A DNA stretch of 64,000 nt from a virus: positions 92,631 through 156,630 of IMG/VR virus record IMGVR_UViG_3300025379_000003. The stretch is one strand, 5' to 3'. The translations under genes and the position numbers were made by a program. Under the pieces are notes generated by a model. It was not told the origin of the DNA, did not search any database, and saw nothing but the letters and a program-made list of their open reading frames with translations. Of this stretch, positions 8,541-17,012 are shown piece by piece (within the stretch, counting starts at the first letter, position 1; the number at the start of each line of letters is the position of its first letter).

Positions 8541-8548
8541 TATTTATA
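8541..8548 (-). promoter_or_regulatory. T4-type late promoter TATAAATA
   Basis: An exact TATAAATA on the minus strand, ending 25 bases before the ATG at 8515. It sits just downstream of the perfect hairpin 8554-8573, so the unknown 291-residue gene can be transcribed independently of the structured RNA region. Confidence 0.7.
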
Positions 8549-8974
8549 TACGGAATTGAGCTAAAGCTCAATTGCTTCTACGCTTCGCTTGAAGCATTTT
8601 TTACTTCGTAGAAGTTTAGTATCATCCAGATTGTTTGGTCACACTTCGCCCTGGCGGGCGAAGGAGCATCATCCGAGTTACAATAGTCACTTAGCGTTAC
8701 AACATTACAGAGGCGGTTGGCCTGTACCTCGAGTTGCGTCTTCATCCAGCGGCGGTTTGTGTCATATACGCTAACATATACACAAACGTAGGGCATACTA
8801 TCCCTTCTTTTTGCTTATTCTTTACTTTCAAACATCTAAACCGCAAGCATTTTGCGATCTTCGTCCTGTTAAGGATAGTAGATGAGTGCTTGCTTCAGCG
8901 GCAAGACTTCCGTCCCCGTTTTTATCCGGTTGTCACTAGGCACCCGAGTTAGGCCGGTGCGAGCCCTATCTGAA
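8549..8974 (-). ncRNA. Candidate structured RNA / cis-regulatory element
   Basis: This gap is dense in stems when read on the minus strand. Perfect hairpins are 8554-8561/8566-8573 (8 bp), 8644-8651/8656-8663 (8 bp), 8575-8582/8607-8614 (8 bp, inner hairpin) and 8755-8761/8781-8787 (7 bp). CATCTA 8833-8838 with TAGATG 8879-8884 closes a three-way junction holding 8842-8846/8852-8856 and 8864-8867/8872-8875. Further stems are 8889-8893/8901-8905 and 8940-8944/8956-8960. Two long-range pairings, 8789-8794 with 8963-8968 (6 bp) and 8796-8803 with 8873-8880 (8 bp), would cover the ribosome binding site and start codon of the small ORF at 8796. I cannot assign it to a known RNA class. Confidence 0.5.
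8578..8796 (-). CDS. Possible small ORF downstream of the structured RNA
   Basis: A 72-codon frame (MPYVCVYVSVYDTNRRW...) starts at ATG 8796 with AAGGGA five bases upstream, a good ribosome binding site. The predicted peptide is Cys- and Val-rich and unlike anything I know. Its frame contains three strong hairpins, which argues against ordinary coding pressure. Either it is a real peptide gated by the upstream RNA, or the frame is incidental within a larger non-coding RNA. I cannot decide between these from one sequence. Confidence 0.3.
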   Translation of the reverse strand: MPYVCVYVSVYDTNRRWMKTQLEVQANRLCNVVTLSDYCNSDDAPSPARAKCDQTIWMILNFYEVKNASSEA

Positions 8975-9400
8975 TTATAGTTTATTTTTTATGTGGGAGC
9001 CATGTATGCGAGCACTTATCTGTCCGTTATAATATTCATCAGATTCTAGAACTCGTCTAGAAAACTGTTCACGGGCTTCAATATAAGTACACTCTGCTTT
9101 TGATCGACAATAGTAGAGTATTTCGCGTTTAAAATTTTCTGTGCCTAAGAGCGCAATGTCCTTACTAAGTTCATCGCTTGATCCATAATATGTTTGCCAG
9201 TCGCTATCTATTTTGCTTCTGATCTTTTTCTTTTTCTTTGTGCCGTTCTTTAACTTTACAGTCTTGTAGGTCGTTTTACTAAATTTTGCTAATTTTTTGC
9301 CTATATATTTTCTACCAGTAGTTAAATTAGTGATAAGGTACACGAAGCCTATACAGTCTTCAGGTAACTCCGCCACTATTTGATCCTGGTATGTCCACAT
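8975..9400 (-). CDS. GIY-YIG-like endonuclease
   Basis: The 141-residue product has GFVYLITNLTTGRKYIGKK at residues 18-36, matching the GIY-YIG core (Y-hydrophobic-I ... Y-I-G). A Lys-rich insertion follows (KLKNGTKKKKKIRSK), then WQTYYGSS and a Glu-containing helix near residue 112 (YIEAREQFSR). Such small nucleases occur in T4-like phages as Seg-type homing enzymes or as resident nucleases. The start overlaps the upstream gene by 41 bases. It borders the structured segment 8549-8974, but no intron splice context is evident since both flanking genes are intact. Confidence 0.75.
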   Translation of the reverse strand: MWTYQDQIVAELPEDCIGFVYLITNLTTGRKYIGKKLAKFSKTTYKTVKLKNGTKKKKKIRSKIDSDWQTYYGSSDELSKDIALLGTENFKREILYYCRSKAECTYIEAREQFSRRVLESDEYYNGQISARIHGSHIKNKL

Positions 9401-9734
9401 TGTTTGTTTTTATTTTTTTAGGTCTTCCTGGCCCAGCCTTGACTGTTTTAGTAAACCCTTTTTTATTAGCTCTACGAATCTCTTTTAGGTTTTGATTATT
9501 CATCCTATATATGTGTAACGACAGTTGTATGAGTCGCCGTTCATAATTCATCATTTTTTGGAGACTGACACGAACTTGCCGCCCAGTATCCAAAGTATAA
9601 TTCTTTTCTAGGAAGTCATAATGGTAATTATGCACATTGGCCAAATGCGACACATATTCTGAGTACAGGGCCTTATATTCGGCCACCATATTATCCAACA
9701 ATGTCTGCGCTGTTTGAGTAACTTGTGAATCCAT
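9360..9734 (-). CDS. Unknown protein with AT-hook-like tail
   Basis: A 124-residue, mostly helical protein (VAEYKALYSEYVSHLANVHNYHYDFLEKNY...). The C-terminal third is basic and contains GPGRPKKIK at about residues 101-109, an AT-hook-like minor-groove-binding motif. It overlaps gp46 upstream (44 bases) and the GIY-YIG gene downstream, so it belongs to the recombination operon. DNA binding is a reasonable inference; no enzyme motif is visible. Confidence 0.7.
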   Translation of the reverse strand: MDSQVTQTAQTLLDNMVAEYKALYSEYVSHLANVHNYHYDFLEKNYTLDTGRQVRVSLQKMMNYERRLIQLSLHIYRMNNQNLKEIRRANKKGFTKTVKAGPGRPKKIKTNNVDIPGSNSGGVT

Positions 9735-11475
9735 TTTCCTTAACCACCCGTAGCACGTTATTTACACGTCCCATTAATTCATCCTTGTGAGATATAAGAT
9801 AAATGTTCTTATCTCTCTCCCTTGCCATCTTTTTAAGCACAGCCAACGCACTTTCAACCCCGGCACTATCCATACCAGCATCAATTAATTCGTCAATGAA
9901 TAATAAATTAACACTTTGATACAGTCCTTCCCAAACATCTCTAAAGGCAAAACTCATCGATAAAATAAGTCGATTACGTTCACCTCGACTTAGGTTATCA
10001 AAATCTAAATCTTGACCCAGCTGTGTAATTTCAACATTTAGGTCGTTTTGGAATATTACCTGATGCGGTAACCCTAATTTGTCAATGTAATGACTCAACC
10101 TCTTGTTTAGGTAACTTAAATTTTGATCGATGATCTTCTTACGAATGAAACTGTCCTTACTGGTCAGCAATTTTAACAAAAACTCTTGATGTTCTTTGTG
10201 TTTATTGAGTTCATTAACAATATCCCAATTGATTTCCTGTAAGGCACTTTTCTTCAACTCGTCTACCTGTTCGGCATAAGGGTTGATTTCATCTGCTCGC
10301 TCGGTTAATCGTCGCTCTAAACTATCTAAATTATTTTTATGTCCCAGCGCTTCTGCTTCTGAGTCATAGAATGTGTTTGGACGTTTGGGCTGTTCACCAA
10401 TATCTTTAATTTCAGATACAATCTTTTCATAGTCAGCTGAAACTTTTTCTAGATAGCTATAGGCATCTACCATATTCTTATTGACGAGCGCAGTCATTTC
10501 TTCATGTTTATGATCATGAAGGTCCTGTTCACATGCTGGGCATTGTTTACTTTCTAACTTTTCTAATTCTTTATTATACTTAGATAAAGTTTTGTCGGCC
10601 TGTGTTACAGCATTTTCTAATGTTGCTCTTTGTTTTTGTAGGCTGGCAATCTTGCTGTTGTTATCTTCCCATACCTTCAATTGAGCATGTAGGTCTAATT
10701 CTTCATCAATGTTGACTTCAGTTAAGTCATGTATGTTCTTGACCAAGGATGTGAGGTCTTGTTCTTTTTTATTTTCCCATGCTTGACTTTTTAGTTCTAA
10801 TGAACTGATACTTTTTTGAACATTCTCATTGGCAATTTTAATTGCTTCAATCCTAGCAGTTTCTTCTAGGACAGCGTCCTTGGTATCCTTGATTGCGGCT
10901 TTGAGTAGTTCTGCCTTTTCACTTAATAGTGTGATACCTAGCAACTGTTCAATGACTTCTCGCTGATCTGCCGCTCTCATACTTAGGAATGGTTCAGTAT
11001 ATGTGTTCAACGCCAGCAAATGTTTGAACATGGTGTGCGACATTTCCAGCATTTGTTCAATAGATCGCTGGGTATCTCTACTGTCACCCTGAGCATCATC
11101 GTCAACATCTTCTGTTTTTATTTGATCATCGTTGACATAGAGTCTGAGTACATTGGGCTTTCTGCCACGCTCAATGCGGTATTTGTTGCCTGCTTTTTCA
11201 AATTCAACAGTGACCAACATGTTTTTGCCGTTGATCTTGTTGATTAAGTTTTCTTTTTTGATATTGGTAAGTGCCTGCCCATATAAAGCATAGCTCAAAG
11301 CATTAATGATGGTAGTTTTACCTGTGCCATTACGTGACCCAGTATCATCTCCGCCAAGGTCTAGATTTGAACCTAGTACCAATGTTAGATTTTGATCAGT
11401 AAAATCCACTGCTTGGGTTTGACTACCCACACTCATGAAGTTTTTTACTGTTAGGCTGTTTATTTTAAATGTCAT
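9691..11475 (-). CDS. 46: Recombination endonuclease subunit gp46 (Rad50/SbcC-like ATPase)
   Basis: The 594-residue SMC-type ATPase has Walker A in GSRNGTGKTTI at about residues 46-56, two coiled-coil arms around a CPAC zinc hook near residue 312, an ABC signature LSRGERNRL near residue 487 and Walker B LLFIDELID. T4 gp46 is about 560 residues. With gp47 it resects DNA ends for recombination-dependent replication. Its start overlaps the end of gp47 by four bases, implying translational coupling. Expression is probably from the sigma70-like promoter upstream of gp47. Confidence 0.96.
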   Translation of the reverse strand: MTFKINSLTVKNFMSVGSQTQAVDFTDQNLTLVLGSNLDLGGDDTGSRNGTGKTTIINALSYALYGQALTNIKKENLINKINGKNMLVTVEFEKAGNKYRIERGRKPNVLRLYVNDDQIKTEDVDDDAQGDSRDTQRSIEQMLEMSHTMFKHLLALNTYTEPFLSMRAADQREVIEQLLGITLLSEKAELLKAAIKDTKDAVLEETARIEAIKIANENVQKSISSLELKSQAWENKKEQDLTSLVKNIHDLTEVNIDEELDLHAQLKVWEDNNSKIASLQKQRATLENAVTQADKTLSKYNKELEKLESKQCPACEQDLHDHKHEEMTALVNKNMVDAYSYLEKVSADYEKIVSEIKDIGEQPKRPNTFYDSEAEALGHKNNLDSLERRLTERADEINPYAEQVDELKKSALQEINWDIVNELNKHKEHQEFLLKLLTSKDSFIRKKIIDQNLSYLNKRLSHYIDKLGLPHQVIFQNDLNVEITQLGQDLDFDNLSRGERNRLILSMSFAFRDVWEGLYQSVNLLFIDELIDAGMDSAGVESALAVLKKMARERDKNIYLISHKDELMGRVNNVLRVVKENGFTSYSNSADIVG

Positions 11476-12485
11476 AGATCGTTGTAGATTTGTAGTAATG
11501 TATTCTTATCAAATTGTTCGCTTTCAATATTGACCAAACCGTCTGTTACAATTTGATCAACGCTTTCAAACTTTCCTTCAGGATTTTCTTCTACCACACC
11601 TTCTAGATTAGTTTTATCTTGTACTAGCCCAATTTCTCTAATATCGTAGGTCTTTGAAAATTCTTCTTTTAAGAAATTAGCTTCTTCAAAACTAATATTG
11701 ATGTCTAAATTCACCTTCAAGTGCATTTTAGACTTCATTATATTTTCGGTATCGTTTAATAAGGTACTTAGGTTCAATGATCTATATTTAGGACAGTTAT
11801 CCCAATTGATAAATTGTGGTTCACCACCCCATTCTAATGTCATCATACCTCGTTCATCATCCCACGCATCGGCAAAGTTATGCGGGAAAGCATTGCCAAT
11901 GTAAATTACCTTTTGATTAGTCTGCCGTTTATGAAAATGTCCAGAGAAAATATAGTCTGGTCCGTTAAAATCTTCCGCATGTAGCTCGCCGTGGTCGGGC
12001 ATCTGTACCATGGCATTCATAAAAAACTTAGGAAGTTCAAAGTGACCAAAGACGTATTTGCTCTTAATGTCCTTCATAGACTTCCATTCATCCCCAACAA
12101 GCCACGGGACTAGGGTGACACCATCAAGAGTTGTTATACTATCTACGACAGTAACTCCTGGAATGTGGCGACCAAACGCCGATGAATGGATATCTCGCTT
12201 GTCTTTGTAAAACAAATCGTGGTTGCCGGGAAACCAGTAAAACTTTTCAAAAGCCGCACCCAGTTTTTCCAAGCATCTTAGGCTGGAATTCAACGTATAT
12301 AGATTTAAACTGTTTCTATTATGACTCCAATCGCCAAGGAATATGCAAGTTTCACACCCTTGCTCCTTGGCGTTTGAAATAAACCAGTCTACAAATTCTT
12401 CACAATCATTTAAGTGTGTTATTGAATTTGATTTTAATCCAAAATGGATATCAGTAAAACACGCAACCTTTTTAAATAGGTTCAT
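11472..12485 (-). CDS. 47: Recombination endonuclease subunit gp47 (Mre11/SbcD-like)
   Basis: The 337-residue calcineurin-like phosphoesterase has the metal-binding motifs in order: FTDIHFG (Asp10, His12), FLGDWSHN, FPGNHD, FGHFE and FSGHFHKRQ. It is the nuclease partner of gp46. The ATG at 12485 follows a sigma70-like promoter and an AGGGAG ribosome binding site. Gene order 55-47-46 is as in T4, without the intervening genes found there. Confidence 0.95.
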   Translation of the reverse strand: MNLFKKVACFTDIHFGLKSNSITHLNDCEEFVDWFISNAKEQGCETCIFLGDWSHNRNSLNLYTLNSSLRCLEKLGAAFEKFYWFPGNHDLFYKDKRDIHSSAFGRHIPGVTVVDSITTLDGVTLVPWLVGDEWKSMKDIKSKYVFGHFELPKFFMNAMVQMPDHGELHAEDFNGPDYIFSGHFHKRQTNQKVIYIGNAFPHNFADAWDDERGMMTLEWGGEPQFINWDNCPKYRSLNLSTLLNDTENIMKSKMHLKVNLDINISFEEANFLKEEFSKTYDIREIGLVQDKTNLEGVVEENPEGKFESVDQIVTDGLVNIESEQFDKNTLLQIYNDL

Positions 12486-12507
12486 AAGTTATAATTCTCC
12501 CTAATAA

Positions 12508-12536
12508 AGTATAGCAGATGTATTGCTATAGATCAA
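12508..12536 (-). promoter_or_regulatory. Sigma70-type promoter upstream of gp47
   Basis: On the minus strand, TTGATC (12531-12536) and TATACT (12508-12513) are separated by 17 bases, with a TGC extension just before the -10. The -35 lies over the last codons of gp55. This fits host-sigma70 transcription of gp47, gp46 and following genes. Confidence 0.75.
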
Positions 12537-13447
12537 GGAGTAATATCTTCGTTTTCTGTATCTTCTTCTGGAACTTCATCTTCACTCTTGGGCATACGCA
12601 TATTTTTGTATAGTTCTGCCTGTCGAGCAATTTCGCCTGCGTACTCCTGACTGTTTTGTCTGGTCATACTAGGTGTTAACCCTGCTTCTTCCAGCAAGTC
12701 ATCGCGAATGTTTTGGCTCTTCTTCTCAATATTTAAAATACGAGTAAAGCTATTCGTAACAGCCGCTGTGTAGTAGGCAAATGGATTCTCTGATTTACTT
12801 TCATCAAACTGTAGTCCAATATGACTTAGTTGTAGGATAGCCTGTCCCTTCATTTCATCAACGTAGGTGTAACCACGCCAGTTACTACGTTGGGCATACC
12901 GTTCACTTAGTTTGATAAACATCTTGCCTAAATTTTCTGTGATACGTCCGTGATCTTTGCTAAAGTGTCCACTATCAACAGGTCCTTTCCAATGACTTTT
13001 GCCTACACATATTAATTCGTTTTGATCATTGAATTTCCAGTGCTGAAATGGTGGAAAATTTACCTTATCATGTCCATCTGAAGTGTTTTTAACAGTCTTT
13101 TTACGTCCAGGTGCCAACGGGATATGATCAAATGTCATGATTCTAATAATGACATCTGTTTTTGCGATAGTGGTATAGTCGGGCGTACAGTCTGCTAGTT
13201 TTACTTTTTTATCGCCTGAAGCTCTAGCGGCGGCAAATGCGGCAATGCCAATTCTCTTGGCCTGTGCTCTTTTAGCTTCAGCAATAGTCCGTATGTTTAC
13301 TTTGCTAAGACTAGGCAAAATAATATCATACTGTTGATATTCTGGTTGAGTAAAACTTGAGAACGAGCATTTGCTACGATGGATTTCTGCTAATAAATCT
13401 TTATTATTAAGGTATTTTACCTTTCTAGGAGAAAAAGTTGTAGTCAT
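12533..13447 (-). CDS. 55: Late-transcription sigma factor, gp55-like
   Basis: The 304-residue product contains a sigma region 2-like stretch: YVDEMKGQAILQLSHIG then ENPFAYYTAAVTNSFTRIL and NIEKKSQNIRDDLLEE, as in gp55 of T4-like phages. gp55 directs host polymerase to TATAAATA promoters, which are seen in this window. T4 gp55 is only about 185 residues. Here an N-terminal extension of roughly 130-150 residues (SPRKVKYLNNKDLLAEI...) and an acidic C-terminal tail are added. It starts at ATG after an AAGGATAA-type ribosome binding site and a sigma70-like promoter. Confidence 0.85.
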   Translation of the reverse strand: MTTTFSPRKVKYLNNKDLLAEIHRSKCSFSSFTQPEYQQYDIILPSLSKVNIRTIAEAKRAQAKRIGIAAFAAARASGDKKVKLADCTPDYTTIAKTDVIIRIMTFDHIPLAPGRKKTVKNTSDGHDKVNFPPFQHWKFNDQNELICVGKSHWKGPVDSGHFSKDHGRITENLGKMFIKLSERYAQRSNWRGYTYVDEMKGQAILQLSHIGLQFDESKSENPFAYYTAAVTNSFTRILNIEKKSQNIRDDLLEEAGLTPSMTRQNSQEYAGEIARQAELYKNMRMPKSEDEVPEEDTENEDITP

Positions 13448-13465
13448 GTTATTGTTATTATCCTT

Positions 13466-13505
13466 TATTTATCACAAAGTATAGCACATATTTTTTGGTT
13501 GTCAA
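13466..13505 (-). promoter_or_regulatory. Sigma70-type promoter plus GATAAATA motif for gp55
   Basis: On the minus strand, TTGACA (13500-13505) and TATACT (13478-13483) are separated by 16 bases, with TGTGC before the -10. Just downstream, GATAAATA (13466-13473) resembles a late promoter. gp55 could thus be made early by host polymerase and possibly sustained by its own activity. Confidence 0.7.
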
Positions 13506-13562
13506 CCAAACTAATTATATTAGCACATTATTTAAGGTTAAATAGTATAAAAGGAAACAACT

Positions 13563-14351
13563 ATGAGTTTACTTGGAGATCTAGCTGGAATAGCGGCCAC
13601 AGGAGTAGCCGCTTCAGTGCTGACCAAAGCATTTAAGAAAGGTGGCGGGGCACAGCCTCCATCTCCAGCAGGCCCAGAGGTAAATTTTTATAATCTTCAA
13701 GGAAATTCCACGGCTGTTGACACACGGGTTATAATTAAAGTTCCTAAAGCATACCTAACCAGTTACACAGGATTAAATGGTGAACTGGGGTCAGACAAAT
13801 CCATTAAGGGTATAATTTTTCCATATACTCCAACAATTTCAGTTGAAAATAAAGCAGACTACGAAACAATAAACCCCACACATTCTAATTTTAATCAATA
13901 TTTTTATAAACATAGTTCAGTTGGCACAATTAGCATACAGGGAAAATTCACGGTTCAGAATGAATCAGATGCTGCCGCATATATTTCCACAGTACAGTTA
14001 TTACGAGCATTGACAAAAATGCAATGGGGAAATGATCCGTTTGCGGGATCACCGCCACCAGTTTGTAGACTTAATGCTTACGGGGCTTATATGTTCCCTA
14101 ATGTTCCAATAACAATTACCAGTTTTAGATTGGAATTACCTGAGAGTGTTGATTACTTTACAGCAGGGGCTAATCCCAACGGTGCTTATGCTGGTTCTTC
14201 TTTTGGAAAGAACCCAACTAGTGTTCCTATACTTTCAACCATAGCCATAACTTGTATTCCAATGTATAGTAGACAAGAAATATCATCTTTTAGTATTGAT
14301 AAATGGCTAGTTCCTGGTAGTAGCCTTAGCAAAAATAGTGGATTTATTTAA
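13563..14351 (+). CDS. Baseplate tail-tube cap/initiator-like protein (gp48-like)
   Basis: The product has 262 residues. The N-terminus (MSLLGDLAGIAATGVAASVLTKAF) is hydrophobic. The rest looks like a beta-rich tube-type fold with conserved blocks FPYTPTISVENKADYE, NPTHSNFNQYFYKHSSVGTISIQGKF, VQLLRALTKM and PPPVCRLNAYG. The pattern recalls gp48/gp54-family tube initiators of T4-like phages and it opens the baseplate series directly before gp53. The exact paralog (gp48 or gp54) is uncertain. The divergent 115-base gap upstream holds gp55's promoter; on the plus side TTAAATAGTATAAAAGG is only a loose late-promoter match. Confidence 0.65.
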   Translation: MSLLGDLAGIAATGVAASVLTKAFKKGGGAQPPSPAGPEVNFYNLQGNSTAVDTRVIIKVPKAYLTSYTGLNGELGSDKSIKGIIFPYTPTISVENKADYETINPTHSNFNQYFYKHSSVGTISIQGKFTVQNESDAAAYISTVQLLRALTKMQWGNDPFAGSPPPVCRLNAYGAYMFPNVPITITSFRLELPESVDYFTAGANPNGAYAGSSFGKNPTSVPILSTIAITCIPMYSRQEISSFSIDKWLVPGSSLSKNSGFI

Positions 14352-14653
14352 TGAGCACAACATATTCTAATCTAAGTCCGTATTATAATTCTGATCAAAC
14401 CAAAGGGTACCTTGATGTTTGGACACCTACGGCATTCCCTTTCGAGACTGATGACATATTGTATGAGCTGGAGAGCAAATATCAAAATAGACCCGATTTA
14501 CTATCTTATGATCTCTATAATACAGTTAGTCTTTGGTGGGTGTTTGCTGTGCGTAACCCAGCAATCATAGAAGATCCGGTATTTGATATGGTAACAGGAA
14601 TACGAATTTATTTGCCTAAATTAAAAGTACTCAAACAATCGTTAGGATTCTAA
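14351..14653 (+). CDS. 53: Baseplate wedge protein, gp53-like
   Basis: A 100-residue protein with the gp53 pattern: an N-terminal YYNSDQTKGYLDVW, then LLSYDLYNTVSLWWVFAVRN and a short LysM-like beta-hairpin (GIRIYLPKL). In T4, gp53 joins wedge subunits around the hub. The ATG overlaps the preceding stop (TAATG), a sign of translational coupling. It is shorter than T4 gp53 (about 196 residues). Confidence 0.8.
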   Translation: MSTTYSNLSPYYNSDQTKGYLDVWTPTAFPFETDDILYELESKYQNRPDLLSYDLYNTVSLWWVFAVRNPAIIEDPVFDMVTGIRIYLPKLKVLKQSLGF

Positions 14654-14654
14654 T

Positions 14655-17000
14655 ATGGCAGACGGTAATAATATAACCCGAAACACTGCCAATGTCGCTA
14701 CTACTCCAACAGTAACAATAACAGGCAAAAAACTACCAAAAGTTCCCGCGAATATTTTAGACTCCTATAAATCATATACCTATAATTGGACTCTAGCAGG
14801 GCTTGATAAAACAGTACCTTCCAATCCAACAATTCAAAATTTTGAAGCTTCGATAAGAAACTTTACAGTATTAAAGTCTGGTGGAAAAGGCAATAAGGGC
14901 ATGGCCCCGTCAGCATCAACTGACGCAACAGGTCAACAGATGATTGATAGTTTCAATAAAAATAGCCCTGGTAGGTTTGACATGTATATAGAAAATGTTG
15001 AAATAGACAGTTTTCTATCCTACGATGAAAAACATCAAACAACTCTACCTAGTGGTTTTAGATTTGATGTTATTGAACCATATAGCCTTAACGGTTTTCT
15101 AGAAGCACTTCAGGTAGCCGCTGTGGGTGCTGGCTATGTTGCTTATTCAAATGCTACTTATATTTTAAAATTACAATTTTTTGGATATCCTGATACATTA
15201 AAATCAAAAGATTCCACTCCTCCGGCACCAGAGTTGATACCTGGAGCCACAAGATATTTTACAATACGATTTACTCTTATTGATGTTGAATTAACTGAGC
15301 GTGGTACCATGTACAAATGTGCCGCAATGCCGTCCAATGAGATGGCCTATGCTGATACTGATAATAAACTACGTCAACCAATTCAAGGTGAAGGTACAAC
15401 TGTTGGCGAGATACTAAATGATATCATGACAAAGATACAGCAACAACGTGCTTCTGCGGATGCAGCTGGTAAACAAACTGTTGAAGGGCATGACACTTAT
15501 ACTATAGAGTTTCCAAAATCTTTGGGTGGTCAAACATTAAGTGGTACTACTGCGGCTTCTAATAATGCAATAGCAAATAAAGATTTTGCCACTAATTTAA
15601 AAGACAATAAAACTTTTGGATTTGCTGAGCCTGGTTCTAACTCAGTGCCCAATGCTTACCACGTTGATGGCGCCACCCCACCGGGGGAATCATCTTCAGA
15701 TTCAGTTATTAGATTAAATCCCAGTGGTACTGCGGTTGCGTCTTTTGGTGCTGGGACTAACATCACCGATATTATCACATCAGTAATACGGGACAGCAAT
15801 TATACTAGAGACTTGTTAAAATCACCAAAACCAGATTCAGCAGGCGAAGTTGATTATTTTTATTTGAGTGTTCAAATAACCAATCAAGATAAAATAAATG
15901 ATCAAACAAAATTGCCCTATAGAAATTTTAAGTACATTATTACACCACGAAAAATATCTATTACAAAATTGCCTGGACACACTGACGAAAATATAGATGT
16001 AACTGGATTAGAATCTAGATTATCTAGGATCTATGACTATTTGTATATGGGGAATAATTCTCATTTATTAAGTTTCAAACTTACAATAAATGTTTTGTAT
16101 TTTGAAGGTGTGCCCAATGCCATGGGCAATAATGACAAGGTTCCGGCAGCAGTTACTGGATCACAGGACAATGCTGTTAACCCACAAGCGCCGACTAAAG
16201 ATATCAATTCTGGAAAATCAAGTAGTATCCCTCAAACAGGTCAGCGCGGCGATGCCAAGTATACTAATGGAGATTCCGGAGTACAAGCCGGTCTGCGCCA
16301 GGATGACCCTTACTGGGTTTTGGCCAAAGCCATGCATCATGCTGTCATTAATTCAAGATCAGGATCACTATGGGTTGGTGAAATTGAAATTATAGGGGAT
16401 CCGTTTTATTTGTCTGCCAACGGTATGGGAAATTATTATTCGCCACCTGATCCTAATAATCCAACTATCTCTAACAGCGACGGTTCAGCAAATAAAGAAT
16501 ACGGTGACATATACATACAGATTAATTTTAAAAATCCCACAGATTTTCAAGCAGTAACCACAACAGGTGATGGTGGTATGGCTATTTTTATACCAGAGCA
16601 AGTTCCTTTCAGTGGAGTATATGTGCCAACAATACTAGTAAGTAGTTTTAAAAATGGGGTTTTCAAACAGAGAATGGGTATAAGACGTCCGCCACAGACA
16701 GATACTACAGGTGTCAATCCAGTCAAATCGGGAACAGAACCTGAAGGGTTTGTTAATAAACCTAATCCAGAAGCCCAATTATCTCAGGATGCTAATAAAA
16801 CTGCTACACAGCCTGCGACACAGACAGCCCAGTCATATTCTGAAACACAGCGGTTCCTTACTCAAAAGGCAAATACGCCAGGACTTGATCCTAATGCCAG
16901 AACGATAATTCTGGATCAGGTAAGGGCAAATGCTGAAGCATATTCTAAACAGCTGGCTCAACAGGCACAATCGCCGGTTACCAAAATTGTAAACAAATGA
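14655..17000 (+). CDS. Large baseplate hub-region protein (gp27-like role?)
   Basis: The product has 781 residues. Residues about 105-185 contain FDMYIENVEIDSFLSYDE, FDVIEPYSLNGFLEALQVAA and YILKLQFFGYPD, then ATRYFTIRFTLIDVELTERGT, a pattern typical of hub proteins with tube-like domains. Long Gly/Ser/Asn-rich linkers and a Gln-rich C-terminus follow. It lies directly before the gp5-like spike, the partner of gp27 in T4, and is about twice the length of T4 gp27. The hub role is inferred from these motifs and from position. Confidence 0.65.
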   Translation: MADGNNITRNTANVATTPTVTITGKKLPKVPANILDSYKSYTYNWTLAGLDKTVPSNPTIQNFEASIRNFTVLKSGGKGNKGMAPSASTDATGQQMIDSFNKNSPGRFDMYIENVEIDSFLSYDEKHQTTLPSGFRFDVIEPYSLNGFLEALQVAAVGAGYVAYSNATYILKLQFFGYPDTLKSKDSTPPAPELIPGATRYFTIRFTLIDVELTERGTMYKCAAMPSNEMAYADTDNKLRQPIQGEGTTVGEILNDIMTKIQQQRASADAAGKQTVEGHDTYTIEFPKSLGGQTLSGTTAASNNAIANKDFATNLKDNKTFGFAEPGSNSVPNAYHVDGATPPGESSSDSVIRLNPSGTAVASFGAGTNITDIITSVIRDSNYTRDLLKSPKPDSAGEVDYFYLSVQITNQDKINDQTKLPYRNFKYIITPRKISITKLPGHTDENIDVTGLESRLSRIYDYLYMGNNSHLLSFKLTINVLYFEGVPNAMGNNDKVPAAVTGSQDNAVNPQAPTKDINSGKSSSIPQTGQRGDAKYTNGDSGVQAGLRQDDPYWVLAKAMHHAVINSRSGSLWVGEIEIIGDPFYLSANGMGNYYSPPDPNNPTISNSDGSANKEYGDIYIQINFKNPTDFQAVTTTGDGGMAIFIPEQVPFSGVYVPTILVSSFKNGVFKQRMGIRRPPQTDTTGVNPVKSGTEPEGFVNKPNPEAQLSQDANKTATQPATQTAQSYSETQRFLTQKANTPGLDPNARTIILDQVRANAEAYSKQLAQQAQSPVTKIVNK

Positions 17001-17012
17001 TAAGGATCTAAC

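Noticed and set aside
8880-8930. Possible glutamine (glnA/Downstream-peptide) riboswitch, from GGGACGGAAGT on the minus strand upstream of a small ORF
   Set aside because: The matching CGTTC/GGAACG closing stem and the following AGG...CCGAAG segment are absent; only the short GACGGAAGT piece agrees.
8935-8975. tRNA-like T-arm (GGTGCGAGCC) on the plus strand
   Set aside because: The loop lacks TTC, the stem has mismatches, and no acceptor, anticodon arm or CCA end can be placed.
8516-9400. Group I intron with a GIY-YIG homing endonuclease
   Set aside because: The flanking genes are intact, no split exon is visible, and the conserved P7 core pairing could not be found.
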